Shown: piece after piece, positions 34,462-45,614 of the stretch | How positions within the stretch are numbered: position 1 is the first letter of the stretch | Layout: the number at the start of each line of letters is the position of its first letter | Source of the DNA: Parathielavia appendiculata | Lineage: Eukaryota > Ascomycota > Sordariomycetes > Sordariales > Chaetomiaceae | Direction of reading: 5' to 3' | Length of the DNA: 64,000 nucleotides | Assembly (NCBI RefSeq): GCF_033297405.1 | Contig: NW_026944221.1 | Coordinates: 186,001-250,000 of the forward strand | Made by a program: the position numbers and the translations under genes | Notes under the pieces: model-generated | What the model saw: the letters and a program-made list of their open reading frames with translations, nothing else | What the model was told of the DNA's origin: nothing | The model's database searches: none

Positions 34462-35894
34462 TTATTGCCCCTCAATATCCTCTAGCGTCACGTCCGCTTT
34501 TCGCCGGAGCGCCACAAAAAAAGCCTCTCTCGATTCCTGCGACTTGACTTCAGCTTGATTTGAACTAGGACACATCTACGAGTGAAGACTCACGCTCCGT
34601 GACGACTCGGGCTTTTCCCGGTGCACCTTGGCAAACATCTTTCTGAGCAATGCCTCGAACGCCTTGTCCTCGGGCCCTTGGTAAAACTTGCAGACAAAGT
34701 TGCCGCCCGGCTTGAGCGTGTCGGAGGCGAAGGAGAGTGCGGCGTGGCAGAGATCCTGTTTGGGGTGAGCGGGAGGAAGTGGGCGTGGTTAGTCATATCT
34801 GGTCGTTGCGAATATGTGGAGGGAGTTCGAGGGGTGAAGGATGAGATGGAGGTGAGTGAAGGGAATGGTTATGATGTACCATGCTGCCTGCGTGGTCTTT
34901 GAAGGCGATGCCGCTCGTGTTCATCATCCTGATATACGGGTTACTCAACGTTTTGATCGAGAAGCCGTGGGTCTGGGGCCAGGGTGCTGACATGTCGCTG
35001 AGAACTACCTGGTTGGCGGGAAGGAGAGATGATCTTGGTGTTAGTGAGGATGTACTTCGTTCTCTTTTGGGGGGGTTGGTGTCTGAGTCGGCCTGGGTTC
35101 AAGCGGGTTGTTCATACGTCTACCAACCGAAGATTTGGCCGCTTTTCTCCCCTTGCATTTGAGTGTATGCTCTCGTCGTCGTGTGATGTTGGTGTCGATG
35201 AGGCGGCGAAGGAGACACCGCTGTTGACCTCGCTCTCGTGCGCCGCCATGCGCTCCAGAACGATATAACTCGGTCGGTCGGCCACTTCATTCAACCAATC
35301 AGCCTCTGCCTCCCCCTTTATCACGTTCCTGGCGGCAGCCCTCTCGGCCCTCTTCTTCTTCTCCCCCTCCAATAGAAACTGCTTCACCATCGCCTGCACC
35401 CCGGGACTCAGAAAGTTACCCTGGATCGTGCTGACACCCTTCGGAGGCTGGGCGGGAATGATGTCGATGCCGACGACGGTGCCGTTGGGCGCCGTGCGGT
35501 CGAGAGCCACCTGCGACCAGCTGCCCGGGGCATAGCCCAGGTCGACGACGACCTGGCCCTTGCCGCGGCGAAAGAGGTGGTACTTGGAGTCGAGCTCGAG
35601 GAGCTTGAAGGCGGCGCGCGACTTGAGGCCCTGCACCCGGGCGGAGCGGGCGAAGTGGTCGGCGCCTTGGCGTAGCTTCCAGCGGGAGGATGCGGAGGAA
35701 GAGGAAGGGCGAAGTGGTATTGAAGGGACGGGTGGTGGTGGTATCCTTGGTCCGCGTCTCCATTTTGGTGTGATGTTAGATACATTGAGCGGGAATGAGT
35801 CAGAGGTTGAACATGAACACAGGCCGCGATGTGAAGAGCGTGCGGTGAGCCCATCGACATTGGCGGGGACAGCCCGGATCCATGGCACCTTCAT
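34462..35894 (-). CDS. mrm2: Mitochondrial rRNA 2'-O-ribose methyltransferase (FtsJ/RrmJ family)
   Basis: The exons are 35894-35118, 35008-34880, 34755-34594 and 34536-34462, giving 380 residues. Mrm2 methylates a uridine 2'-hydroxyl in the A-loop of the mitochondrial large rRNA using SAM. The N-terminus is basic and Ser-rich, suiting a mitochondrial targeting sequence. The fold starts with RQGADHFARSARVQGLKSRA. The SAM-binding motif is VVVDLGYAPGSW. The K-D-K-E catalytic tetrad is present: Lys in SRAAFKLLEL, Asp264 in VVLSD, Lys325 in CKFYQG and Glu360 in SREAFFVA. The last is reached only by splicing out an intron whose donor lies within a frame that would otherwise stop 5 codons later. A fungal-type insert of about 90 residues (Lys/Ala-rich, then Ser-rich) separates strands 3 and 4. 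It is convergent with eL18. Confidence 0.95.
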
Positions 35895-36446
35895 AAGTGT
35901 TGGTGTTTCAACTCCTTTATGTCATAAGGTGAGAGGCAAGGCAGTCCTCCGAGGCTGGTATCAAAAGGTATACCGAGTACAAGTGTTGACGATCGCTGTG
36001 ATCAGGTGAAGTGAATAATTGCAAATTTGGAGCATTGACCTCGCTTAAGTATCATGACTTCCTGAATTGACCGTCTTGGCATCCAGAAAAAGCGTAAGAA
36101 CTCGCATATAAGAAACGTGGATTTCGTTAAAGTCATATTCCAGCATGTTGAGATCGTAGTTCACAATCACAACACCTTTTCCAAGCCCATCGTCATTATC
36201 AGTATTACTTGAGTCAAGGAATAGTTGGAATGAAGCATCCCGTTGATTGTGCTGTGCTGTAAACCAACAAGTAAAACCCAGATAGATCCCAGAACCTCGA
36301 AACCCTTCCCAAAAGCCAAAATGCCACAAGATACCACAAACGCCGAACCATGCCTATACACCATCCCAGACTTAATTCAAATTCCCACAGAACAATCCAC
36401 TTCGCAACATCTCTCTCAACCCATCCGGGTGGAACAAATGAGCAGG
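35895..36446. other. Intergenic region between mrm2 and the coiled-coil gene
   Basis: 552 bases. Both flanking genes read leftward, so this holds the mrm2 promoter and the 3' end of the coiled-coil gene. It is AT-richer than its flanks. No gene seen. Confidence 0.5.
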
Positions 36447-38560
36447 CTACGCCAAAAAGCTAGCCCCCGCCCCCCGCTTATCCCTCTTCAGAGGCGAGAA
36501 CGTCGTCCCCACAAAAGCATTCTTAATGCCCGCTCCAAATCGACCCGCCGCCATGCCCTTCCCAACACCAGCACCAGTACCAAACCCAACCTTCACCGCG
36601 GGCCTCTTGACCCCAGCAGCAGCACCAGCAGCGGCAGAAACAGCAGCACCAGCTGCAGGCTTCACCCTCTCGCCTTCGTCCTCAGCGCCATCAAACAGCG
36701 TCGACGTGTTTGTCCCAAGCAGCTTGCGCTTCTTCTTCTTGGGCTCTGCCTTCTCAGGGATGACGCTGCTGATCGCGCTGGTAGTCGAGGCGGTGGTAGT
36801 GGAAGCGGCAGTGCTCTTCGCGGTGGCAGAGCCGCCACTCGCAGAGACATTCTCCTGGTCGTGGTTGGCGCTGTCTCCCTCGTCGTCTGGCTCTTCGGCC
36901 ACATTTTCCAACGTGGGCTCGATGTGTGGGCCTTTGCGCTTGGGGACAATCAGGTTCTTCTTGGACGCGGCCGAGCCGGCGAGAGGCTTCGTTCGGGGTC
37001 TGCCGCGGGGTCGTTTCTCGACGAGCTTTGTGGTGGGTTTGGCTGCTGAGGAATTGGCGGTTGGTGGCTCTTCGGAAGCTGGCTCGGCGGGAGGGGTTGT
37101 GGCGATGGCCTGCTCCGCGGCGCGGAACTGGACTGGGCCGCTTGGCGTGGCATCGTCGCTTGAAGGTTTGGGTGACCCGTCAAGGTTGGCCGTCTTGTTG
37201 AGGAAGGGCGTGATGGAGAATTCGGACTTTCCGCCGACCATGGACAGGTCGAAGCCTCTCTTCTTAAGGGGGCGCTTCGGCCGGTCGTCCATGTTGCCCG
37301 GGGTGAGAAGGACTTTGTCATCCACGCTCATTTCGTCGGCAGATCTCTTCTTCTTCGCGTTCGGCTTGGCACCAGGAGCGCTCTTAAGCGGGACTGTAGT
37401 GGTCGCGGCGCTGGAAACCGTCACTGTCCTTGCCTGTGCCTTCTCGAGCTCAGCCCGGCACTTCTTCAGCTCCTCCTGTGTGTCGCGGAGTTTGCTCCGT
37501 AGCCTGTCCACCTTGTCGCCCATGGCCTGCTGGCGCTCCTCTGCATCAACCTGGGCCTGCTCATTCTCCTTGCGCAGCTTTTCCATCACTTTCTTCTCGT
37601 GAGCCAAGGCCTTGCGAGCCTCAGCAAGCGCCGCCCGGAGCTGTTCGAGTTCCTCCTCTGCAGCTGATGTCTCCGAGGCCTCGTTCTCTGCTTGCTCAGC
37701 CTTGCGCTTCTCAGCAGCAAGCTCTTCCTCCGCTGCTGCCAGCTGTTCGCGGAGAGACTGGAGTTCTCCCTCTACCTTGCTCTCCTTGGTTTCTTTGGTC
37801 TTTCTGTTCTTCTCCGCAAGCCGTTTCTCTTTGGCCAGCTCGTCTTGCAGATCTCGCACTTGGTTGCGCAGCTCTTCTTCTACCCTGCTCTCTCTTTCCT
37901 GTTTTTGGTCTGCCTTCTGGGCGGCGCGTTTTTCGTTGGCCAGCTCGACTTCCAGCGTATTAAGCTGGCGCTCGAGGGCCAGCTTCTCGGCGAGCACATC
38001 TTTTTGGTGTGTCAACTGCGATCGTAGATGTTCCAGCTCCGGCTTGAGCACGGCAAGCTCACGGGAGAGGGCGAGCTTCTCGGATAGGAATCTGGCCGAG
38101 TCTTGTGATACTGCGTTGATTGCCGACAGCTCCTCCTGTAGTAGCATCCTGTCAGATCTCGGCCGAAGAGTTAAAATTGGTGGTTTCGTCACCTTCAGAT
38201 TGGTGATCTCCCGAGCCTGCGACTGCATGAGCTTATCCTGCCTGCGGGACTTCTCCAACGCGCCGCCCAGCTGACTCCGGACGTCATCGACTTGGTCAAC
38301 GAGCTGCTTGATTCGAGCATCTCTCTGTGCGAGCTGGTCCTTGAGCGCCGATGCCTCATCGCGGAGTATGATGCTGCGCAACTTCAAGCGCCGCGCTTCC
38401 TCGTCCTTGACCACGAGGTCGCATCTATGGAGAGTGCGTCGGTACCTCATGTCAAGGGTATGGAGCATTTCGTTTCTCTAGCGTTGATTGAGCATTAGAA
38501 CAGCAATCACATGGCCAACTATGCACTGTCGGCATTGATGCGCACCTCTTCAGAGCCCAT
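36447..38560 (-). CDS. Unidentified coiled-coil protein with basic C-terminal half
   Basis: A two-exon model, 38560-38546 and 38477-36447, gives 681 residues starting MGSEERNEMLHTLDMRYRRT. The 68-nt intron (gtgcgc...cgctag) contains a ctaatg branch-like site. Residues 10-345 are an almost continuous coiled coil of Glu, Lys, Arg, Ala, Leu and Gln heptads with no glycine or proline over long stretches. The C-terminal half is Lys/Ser/Ala/Pro-rich and probably disordered, with one strikingly ordered-looking block KRGFDLSMVGGKSEFSITPF and a tail AGIKNAFVGTTFSPLKRD. I do not recognise the family. Long coiled coils joined to short conserved C-terminal motifs are common in kinetochore, spindle-pole and monopolin-type proteins, but no function can be assigned. 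It is divergent from the OST3/6 gene. A start at the internal Met 38468 is the alternative. Confidence 0.75.
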
Positions 38561-39092
38561 GTTTACACATTGTGACGCGTTTTTCGACGGCATAAGTATG
38601 CAGAGCGGCAGCAACAATGGTGAGTCGTAATGCTACGAGGGCCGAAAAAATCAGTTGAGGGACTCCAAAAAGATGCCTCATCAAATAAGAGCCGGAAGAA
38701 AAGCGCGATATGATGGGTGTCGTTGAGGTATGTAATGCGGAAAACGAAAGGAATGCATCATTCGCCTTGCGGCCCACACTTTGAAGTAAACATCATTCCC
38801 AAATCGGACTAGCTGCATTTTGCTACCCCATCAAGCCATCTGCCGGCTGTTCCCGGTCTAGCAATGCCAAGGTGCAGGGGACGGCCAGCTGCAAACGAGT
38901 TCGCTGATGATGCGCTTGAGGACACACTTCCAGAAGCTCCATCTCCAAACCGCCAAGCGTCCCATCCACCAGCTCCGGACGACGACGACAGCCCCGGCGC
39001 CCCTCGTCCAGGAGCAATTGGCCCTCATCACGGCGACCGCGACATTCCTTTACACCAAACCCCCCATCAATCAGCCTACCATTTTACACAAC
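38561..39092. promoter_or_regulatory. Divergent promoter region of the coiled-coil and OST3/6 genes
   Basis: 532 bases between opposed start codons. The right part (about 38990-39090) is C- and A-rich, like a fungal leader. No defined motif could be assigned. Confidence 0.5.
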
Positions 39093-40386
39093 ATGCGTCT
39101 CCTCACCCTCCTCTCACTCACCCTCCTCGGGTTCGGTTCAGCACCCACCCTCGCCGCAGCAAAAAAAACACCCGAAGAGCGCTTCCAGCACTACCACAAC
39201 AAAGCCCTCTCCTCTGCCCCGCTCAAGCTCGCTGATGCCTCATACCGCGAGCTGACGAGCGCGCCGCGCGACTACAGCGTGGCCGTGCTCCTGACGGCCA
39301 TGGACAGCCGGTACGGGTGCCAGCTGTGCCGCGAGTTCCAGCCCGAGTGGGAGCTGCTGGCGCGCAGCTGGACGGGCGGAGATAAGAAGGGCGAGTCGCG
39401 GACCGTGTTTGGGACGCTCGACTTCGGGGATGGCAGGGACATCTTCATGAGCGTACGTATACATAATACCGCCCCGCCGGTCACGCCATGCATCCATGCA
39501 TGGCTCCCTGGAGATGAATGGTATGGGGCTGACAGGGTGGGTTGTTGGTAATGCAATAGTTGGGCTTGCAAACGGCGCCGGTGCTGTTTCTGTTCCCGCC
39601 CACGATTGGTCCGCACGCCGTGGCCTCGCCGGAGCCGATTCGATATGACTTTACGAGCGGGTAAGTTAGGGGGGATTTCCCTGGGCACTTGGACTTACTC
39701 GGACGGAGGCTGACGTTGCTGTTCTTAATGATCCTCTAGCTCCCAAGCAGCCGAGCTCGTCCACAGCTGGTTGGCGCGGCACCTGCCCGACCGCCCGCAC
39801 CCGCCCGTCAAGCGACCGATCAACTGGATGCGCTGGATCTCGTCGTTGGTCATCCTGTCGGGCGGCCTGACCGCCTCCTACGCTGCGTGGCCCTACGTTC
39901 TGCCTGTCATCCAGAACCGCACTGTCTGGGCCGCTGTCACGCTCGTCTGCATCTTGCTCTTCACCAGCGGCCACATGTACAACCACATCCGCAACGTCCC
40001 GTACGTGGCCGGCGACGGGAAAGGCGGTATCAGCTATTTCGCAGGTGGCTTTCAAAATCAGTACGGTCTAGAGACGCAGATTGTGGCTACCATGTGTAAG
40101 TTGCATCCCCCTCCGTCTATCCGTCTTACTTTTTTTTGAGAAACCCCTTACCCACCTACTCCGCTCTTTGTATCCTTTTCTAACCCCAACAATCAACGCA
40201 GATGGTGTCCTGGCGCTCTGCGGCATTAACCTGGCCATCAAGGTTCCCCGGATGACCGACCCCAGGACCCAGAGCGTGGCCCTCTTCGCCTGGAGCGGCG
40301 TCCTCTTCGTCGTGTACAGCCTGCTCCTCAGCATCTTCCGCGGGAAGAACCAGGGCTACCCCTATTCCCTGCCTCCATTCATGTGA
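39093..40386 (+). CDS. ost3: Oligosaccharyltransferase subunit OST3/OST6
   Basis: Exons 39093-39452, 39560-39660, 39740-40095 and 40202-40386 encode 333 residues. Ost3/Ost6 (TUSC3/MAGT1 in animals) is the thioredoxin-like subunit of the ER oligosaccharyltransferase and holds nascent chains by mixed disulphides so that nearby Asn sites are glycosylated. A signal peptide covers residues 1-23. The lumenal thioredoxin-like domain carries the redox pair Cys76/Cys79 (YGCQLC). Four transmembrane helices follow in the C-terminal half (VLPVIQNRTVW region, LVCILLFTSGHMYNHIRN, YGVLALCGINLAI, ALFAWSGVLFVVYSLLLS), and the protein ends in PPFM. One gene seems to serve for both yeast paralogues, as is normal in filamentous fungi. 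It is convergent with the carrier gene; 247 bases separate the stops. Confidence 0.93.
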
Positions 40387-40633
40387 AATTGGGTCCGGGG
40401 GTGGTGCTGCAGATGTCTCCCTTCAGTCGTGCCCAAGGCGATATGGAAGCCGGGAGCCGGAGCAATGAAAGCAATGTTCGTTTGGTATGTACAACTAGTT
40501 TTATCAGTGGCGTATCTAGAGGAACACAAAAAAGTTGCCATGGTCGAGCGGATGTTTGTGGGGTCTTCCTAAGGAAATCAGAGCCTTAGGAACGTCAACG
40601 ACGCCGGCGAATAGGACTCACGTCTAGGCAACA

Positions 40634-42013
40634 TCATTGTAATAGCGGCTCCTCTTCGGGCTTCAGGCTGACGAGGAAATCGCGGCATATCTCAAAGCTC
40701 AGCCAGCTTGACGCCATACTCGGCGCCACCTTGAGGAGGTTGGGGATAATGCCCTTGTAAAGCCCCTTGATGCCTTCTTGGGCGATGATGACGCGGACCG
40801 CGTCCGCGAGGGACTTGTACTGGTAGCCCATGCCCGACATGGTGTTGATTTGGAACCGTCGCCGCAACACATCGCTGCTAAAAGTCAGCGTCTGGGAAAC
40901 TTGATCTTGGTTCATGGCACATGAACACTCACAATGGATATGTGCATGTCTGCGCGACCGCTCCAGAGATGGCACCGGCAGCTAATTTCCGAACCGCGCT
41001 GGGGTGCTGGTCGCCTTCTAATGTCAGGTACTGTCTGACAAACTCGTACGTCATGAAGTTTAAGCCGACCTGCACGCTGCGAGTCAGTGCTGTTTCCCCC
41101 AAAACTGTCTCGTCCAGGGGTTCATACATATGGTGCAACACCAGCCACTGTCGGGACGATGCCCCTGTACAGCGCAGTGACGCCCCCTTCCGTCTTGTAC
41201 ATCATCACCATGGTCTGCCACATGCCGGGGAGCTTCTTCGGCCTCTCGCCGAGTTCAGCAAACGACGCGGACTGGATAGACAGTCGTGTCCGCACGATGT
41301 CAAGCGGGTATGTGAAGGTGACGGAGGTGATGCCGGCGAGACCGCCGCAAGTCAGACGCGAGAGCGGCGTGAGACTGTCCCCCGGGTGCCGCTCAAAGAA
41401 GTGCTGCAGCCAAAAGAAAGTCAACACAATCCCATATAGCTTCCCCCATTTTTCATCTTCGATGAATACCCACCCTCTTATAGAAATTATAACTCCCAAA
41501 CTGCACCGCCGAGTACGGCACGATGCGGATGCAGTTCGTGCCATTGCCCCGCATGAACCCGCGCCAGCCCTCCTCCTTCCACATCTTTGCCAGGGCCTTG
41601 CCCACGCTGAGCTTGTACGCCTCCCGCCCCGCGCTCTGGACCTGGAAGAGGATCTTGAGCCGCTCGAGCGGCGACACCACGGTGCGCGAAACGGCGCCCG
41701 CCACGCCGCCGGCGCAAAAGGCCGCGACCACGGGCTCGGAGATGGCGGAGCGGAACTGGTCCACGGGACGGAGCTTTTCGGTTGGGGGCGGTGGTGGTAG
41801 GGAGGAGGATACCGAGAGCTCGGCTTTGGGCTCTGGCTCGTCTTTGGACCGCGTTGACTGCGCCTGGAGAGGGAGGGAAAATCTTGTTAGTATGTCTCCA
41901 TTGTAAACTACCTCGGGGGTTGGCTCCCTCAACCCTCCTTTGAGGAACTGGTTTTGTTCAATGGTGGGGGCACCCTTGTGGCAGCCGAGCCAAGGGATAC
42001 GTACAGTCGACAT
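40634..42013 (-). CDS. Mitochondrial carrier (SLC25), Ypr011c/CoA-carrier-like
   Basis: The exons are 42013-42005, 41863-41474, 41403-41128, 41069-40933 and 40874-40634, giving 350 residues. The first exon encodes only Met-Ser-Thr. Its intron (gtacgt, perfect branch ACTAACA, ctccag) is 141 nt and stop-free, so the unspliced frame is deceptively open. Three repeats of about 100 residues carry the signatures PLERLKILF, PLDIVRTRL and PFDVLRRRF, each followed by glycine-rich second helices. The block RFQINTMSGMGYQYKSL is typical of the fungal Ypr011c-like group; the yeast member transports adenosine phosphosulfate/PAPS and related nucleotides across the inner membrane. SLC25A42/Leu5-type CoA carriers are close relatives, so the substrate is uncertain. 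The N-terminal 45 residues are Pro/Ser-rich and variable. It is convergent with ost3. Confidence 0.9.
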
Positions 42014-42727
42014 TGTGAAGTATTAGCTAGGTAGCAAAGATTGAACCAAACTAGCTGCGCAAGTTGTGCTAGTCGCCGTTGATCTTGGAAGGCCTACGAC
42101 ACCGGAGAAACGAGTGGTCTCCGACCAGGACTGCGCCGGTTTCAGGCGCATGCGGTGTCACGAGGAAAGGAGCGCACTTGAAGCTAGGCGGGTCGGATGG
42201 CCCCGCGGAACTGTCTTGTCTCCACCGATCGAGATTCCAAGCCGGTGGAAATGTGCAACCGTGGATTTGTAGGCGCGTACGTCAAAGCAGATTCGGGCAA
42301 GGTTTCAGATAGCTAAGGTTATGGTTTCACGACCAACATGTCTGGAGATAGAGGCGCTTTGGGGTCCTCGAGGGGCATAGGTGGCGGCCGGCTTGTCTTT
42401 GTTTGTCCGACGCGGTCGAGCGTGCGTTGTCAAAGGCTTCCAGAATGCCACGCCGAAAGTGATCGAATAGGCGTGCGCAGTGTACTGGTATTTTAGAAAT
42501 GTGCTGGTCAGGAAGGTTGACACGGGAGCTTTTGAAAGAGGACCGTGTTGTGGTGGAGATTGGCCAGGGCCAGATGACGCTGCGAGAAAAAACATCGACA
42601 ATGCCGCAACGCCAAGCTACCCTCAGGATCAGCACTCCCGTCTTTATGTCGTTTTCAGTTATTGCTTTCAAGTTCAGTTACCTGTGGGTATGTTGCCCCA
42701 CTCCGTTGTAACTGCCCACTCTCCGCA
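42014..42727. other. Intergenic region between the carrier gene and the inverted-repeat element
   Basis: About 700 bases upstream of the carrier start. Nothing coding is recognised. It ends in the small palindrome cccactctccgcaggagagtggg (42715-42737), which overlaps the left end of the inverted-repeat element. Confidence 0.5.
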
Positions 42728-42789
42728 GGAGAGTGGGTTACAAAACACCCGGACGCAACTTGAGTGCCCGGACAGGGTTATAGGTGCAA
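42728..42789 (+). repeat. Left terminal inverted repeat
   Basis: Pairs with 43356-43420 in inverted orientation. The shared core ACCCGGACGCAACTT is exact in both arms. Confidence 0.8.
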
Positions 42790-43355
42790 CTTCCAGCTAA
42801 CCTCAGTATCGATCTCAAACAAATACCGATATCGATGCAGTATAAGCGATGCACTTCATCAAAACTTGAGAATACATTTTTCTCTAAATAGAAGATAGTG
42901 CTCAGAAATTTGAAGTGAATTAATGAAGGAGTTGCTAAGCTTCTTTGTTAGAGACGGTACTTCAGCTGAGAGAAGGAAGATACTAAGTAATACTAAGACT
43001 AGGAGACACTCTTCAACTTCCTTCAATTCTTAAGAGAGACAATACCCACTTTAATAAAGCTACCATAGGTTTTTAGGATAGTGTCAGAGCTAGGGCCATG
43101 GCGGAGGCAAGGCTGCGGAAAGACCTCTCTATTGTATGAAATCACAAGATGGGGAGAAAAGGAAGAGAAGCTGGAAGAGCCCTCGCGATGCAGGGGATAA
43201 ATGCTAGAGCAAGACAAGCGCGCACCTCGACAGCAGGTGCCGTCACAGAGAGTATCTTATAGTTATATGGAATATGTAGACTAAGTTCTGCGATCTATTA
43301 ACTTATTGTTGAGTTTTAGCTGTTTTGGCTTGCTGATGGAGATCCTGAACGTGCA

Positions 43356-43420
43356 TTGCACCTATAACCTCTGTCCGGGCGCTAAAGTTGCGTCCGGGTA
43401 TTTTCGTAAACCACTCTCCC
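43356..43420 (-). repeat. Right terminal inverted repeat
   Basis: Reverse complement matches 42728-42789, with single-base gaps and about eight substitutions judged by eye. Confidence 0.8.
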
Positions 43421-44423
43421 GTCCGCAGGAAAATGCGCAGATTTAACCAAGTGGGTCCATCCCACCCATGGGTAACTATATCTTACAATGACAACGAAGC
43501 ACTTTGTTCGTACCTTTGGCTTAACGCATCTATCTTCACGGGAAGGCAGACTCTGGTAGCTGATACTCTGCAACTCTCCCCCGGTGCCCCCCCTAACAAA
43601 GTTGGCAATGTACCGAATCTTACCGAATCCCCCGATCGGGCTAAGTTTAGCCGCAGCAACAGCTCTCCATGCCGGGTTCGTCTCAGGCCTGTGCCTTTGT
43701 GACATGGGATTTCAAGGGATGTCTGTTGACCAGTACCACCGGTACCTGATTACTCGTGATGTCCCTCATCCGGACGTCAGGCACATGTACCAACGTATGG
43801 AGATCTCAACTTATGAGCATCAAGTGCTGCCACGGCGTCACTCGCCATGGCCAATGCATCTCACACAACAGATCTCCGGTACTGCCAATGGAACTGCTGG
43901 ACAAGACTCTGCATGCCGCCGATAGCCGATGGAGTTGTTCCTGTTCAGGCAGGCTCTTGACCTGGAGAGCAGGGAAGTTCAACTTTCACGAATCCAATCG
44001 GTGTCAAGGCGCTTGCGATGATCACCATGAAGTCCTGTTGAGAAGCGCCCTGCATTTGCTACCTAGTAACAGTTGATCTGTTTTGATTTCCCACCAACTC
44101 CACTGATACGCAAGGAAAAGAAACGATCGCATGGCTGATATCTACGTCCGATGACTCCGTATTATTCGCTGTTTCAAGTACCCTCTCCTGCTTTTCGGTA
44201 ATCGAACGTGCCCTGATAAACCATTCGGTGAACGGGCAGCCGAGCAACTCGAGCGGGAAGTGGGGCTAAAGAGCTTGATCAGGTTGAACGCCCAAAGGCA
44301 CCCAACATCAGTAGTCCACCGGAGAGGGGAAAGAAGGAAGAACCCAGGTGCATTGACAGTCTTACAGCCAGAACCCTGAAGAGTCGCCATTTCTCATAGA
44401 GAGTGATCCCGAGAAAATTGCGT
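43421..44423. other. Intergenic region between the inverted-repeat element and the SR protein gene
   Basis: 1 kb with no recognisable gene. It lies downstream of the SR gene (which reads leftward), so its right part is the SR 3' UTR. Confidence 0.5.
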
Positions 44424-45614
44424 CTACTCGGCGACATCGAGATCATCGTGGGCCGGGCGGTCGGGGCTGTCGATGGCTGCCACGCTGTCAGTTATCGCCT
44501 GCCTTGGTGCGTACGGAACATACGCTTTCTGTCATCACCGTTGGCGCCGTTCTCGCGACGGTCGCGGTCATCACGGTCACGGTCGCGGTCACGGTCGTCC
44601 TTCATGTCGCGGTCCCGATCGCTGCGACTAAAATCAGCACGGGGTTAGGTTGCACCTTGACAAATAGCCGGCGATGGGGAAACCTACCGGTCAGGGCTGC
44701 GGGAACGGTCACGGGTGTCGCGGCGGTCGCGGTCGTAGTCTCGGTCGCGGTCACGGTCACGACGATCATCCTTCCGGGGCGAGTAGTCGCGACGGCGCGG
44801 GCTAGGCGAGCGACGGCGGGGAGACGAGCGACGCGGGCCACGGTCCCGATCGGTACGGTCGAAGCGCCACGAGGCAGACGGCGGGGTGCGAGCCCACTGG
44901 AACGGTGTCAATATGAGTCGGGAAAGGCGTGGTTGGGAGGAGGAAACCTACCTCGATCTTCAAGATATCGTCGCGACCAATGCGCTTGTTATGCATATCG
45001 TGGTACGCGTCATCCGCATCGCGGCGATCCTCGTACTCCACGAAAGCAAATCTGCAATTGCCTGTTGGTTTCTGATGGCGGGAGAAAGACAGCGAATTTG
45101 CTTACAGTCTGCTGCTAGCGGACCGCGGAGCCGGAATGTCGCACCGGACCAGACGGCCATAGCTAAAAAATTGGAAAATGTCAGTATTTTCAGAACAGCG
45201 ATAAATTGTCGAGGAGGAATGTCCATTTGCCAGCCGTGAACGGTCAAGCTTCGAAAATCATTCTGCCGCTTTGACAGGTGACTCGCCCGATGCAAGAAAG
45301 GGTCATTTTCGCCGGCCGCTCGATCGAGAGAATGGAGGGGGACGGGGCGGGCACGAAGAATCGGAGCATCGAGCGGGTCACGAAAGGTAGGAGCGACGGT
45401 GGCGAGGATGATTGGAGAGAAGGAGGGCGGTGCTCGGCGCCGAGGGAAGACGGAGGAGAGGAGGGATGGCAGGAGAAGGCATCGAGGACCGGGCTCGAAG
45501 TTGTGGAGCCGTCGTCGTCGTGGGAACGTACCGCTCGAATTCGTACGCGAGGTCGCGTGCGCGAGTGCCGTGGCTGAAGCCGGTCACGTAAAGGGTGGTT
45601 CCGTTACGGGACAT
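44424..45614 (-). CDS. SR-type splicing factor (one RRM plus RS/RD tail)
   Basis: The exons are 45614-45532, 45162-45106, 45051-44952, 44896-44688, 44627-44524 and 44476-44424, giving 201 residues. The RRM covers about residues 6-80: TLYVTGFSHGT (RNP2), RLFAFVEYED (RNP1) and KRIGRDDILKIEWAR. The tail is made of Arg-Ser and Arg-Asp repeats (RRSSPRRRSPSPRRRDYSPR, then long RD runs) and ends in HDDLDVAE. Such proteins bind exonic RNA and recruit the spliceosome, and are phosphorylated on the RS tail. Intron 1 (369 nt) is unusually long for this genome. The last intron is only 47 nt (gtatgt, branch TAACTGAC, gtggcag). If it is not spliced the protein would instead end nearby in a short basic tail at a TAA (44494-44492). 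A degraded copy of its 5' end lies at 25650-25853. Confidence 0.9.

Larger units (their letters stand above)
42728..43420. mobile_element. 0.7 kb non-autonomous element with about 60-bp terminal inverted repeats (MITE-like)
   Basis: Bases 42728-42789 and the reverse complement of 43356-43420 match over about 60 positions with only a few changes. Both contain GAGAGTGG, ACCCGGACGCAACTT, GCCCGGACAG and GGTTATAGGTGCAA. The interior (about 42800-43350) is AT-rich and has no coding frame. The 9-mer TCCGCAGGA occurs in the same orientation at both edges (42722-42730 and 43422-43430), which would suit a 9-bp target-site duplication of the Mutator-like kind, although it overlaps the left repeat by three bases. 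The size, long inverted repeats and lack of a transposase indicate a non-autonomous DNA transposon remnant, perhaps altered by RIP inside. Confidence 0.75.

Noticed and set aside
38163..38206. Possible 44-nt intron in the coiled-coil gene (gtgacg...gacag)
   Set aside because: Removal would shift the frame and the length is below the usual minimum, so the stretch is treated as coding.
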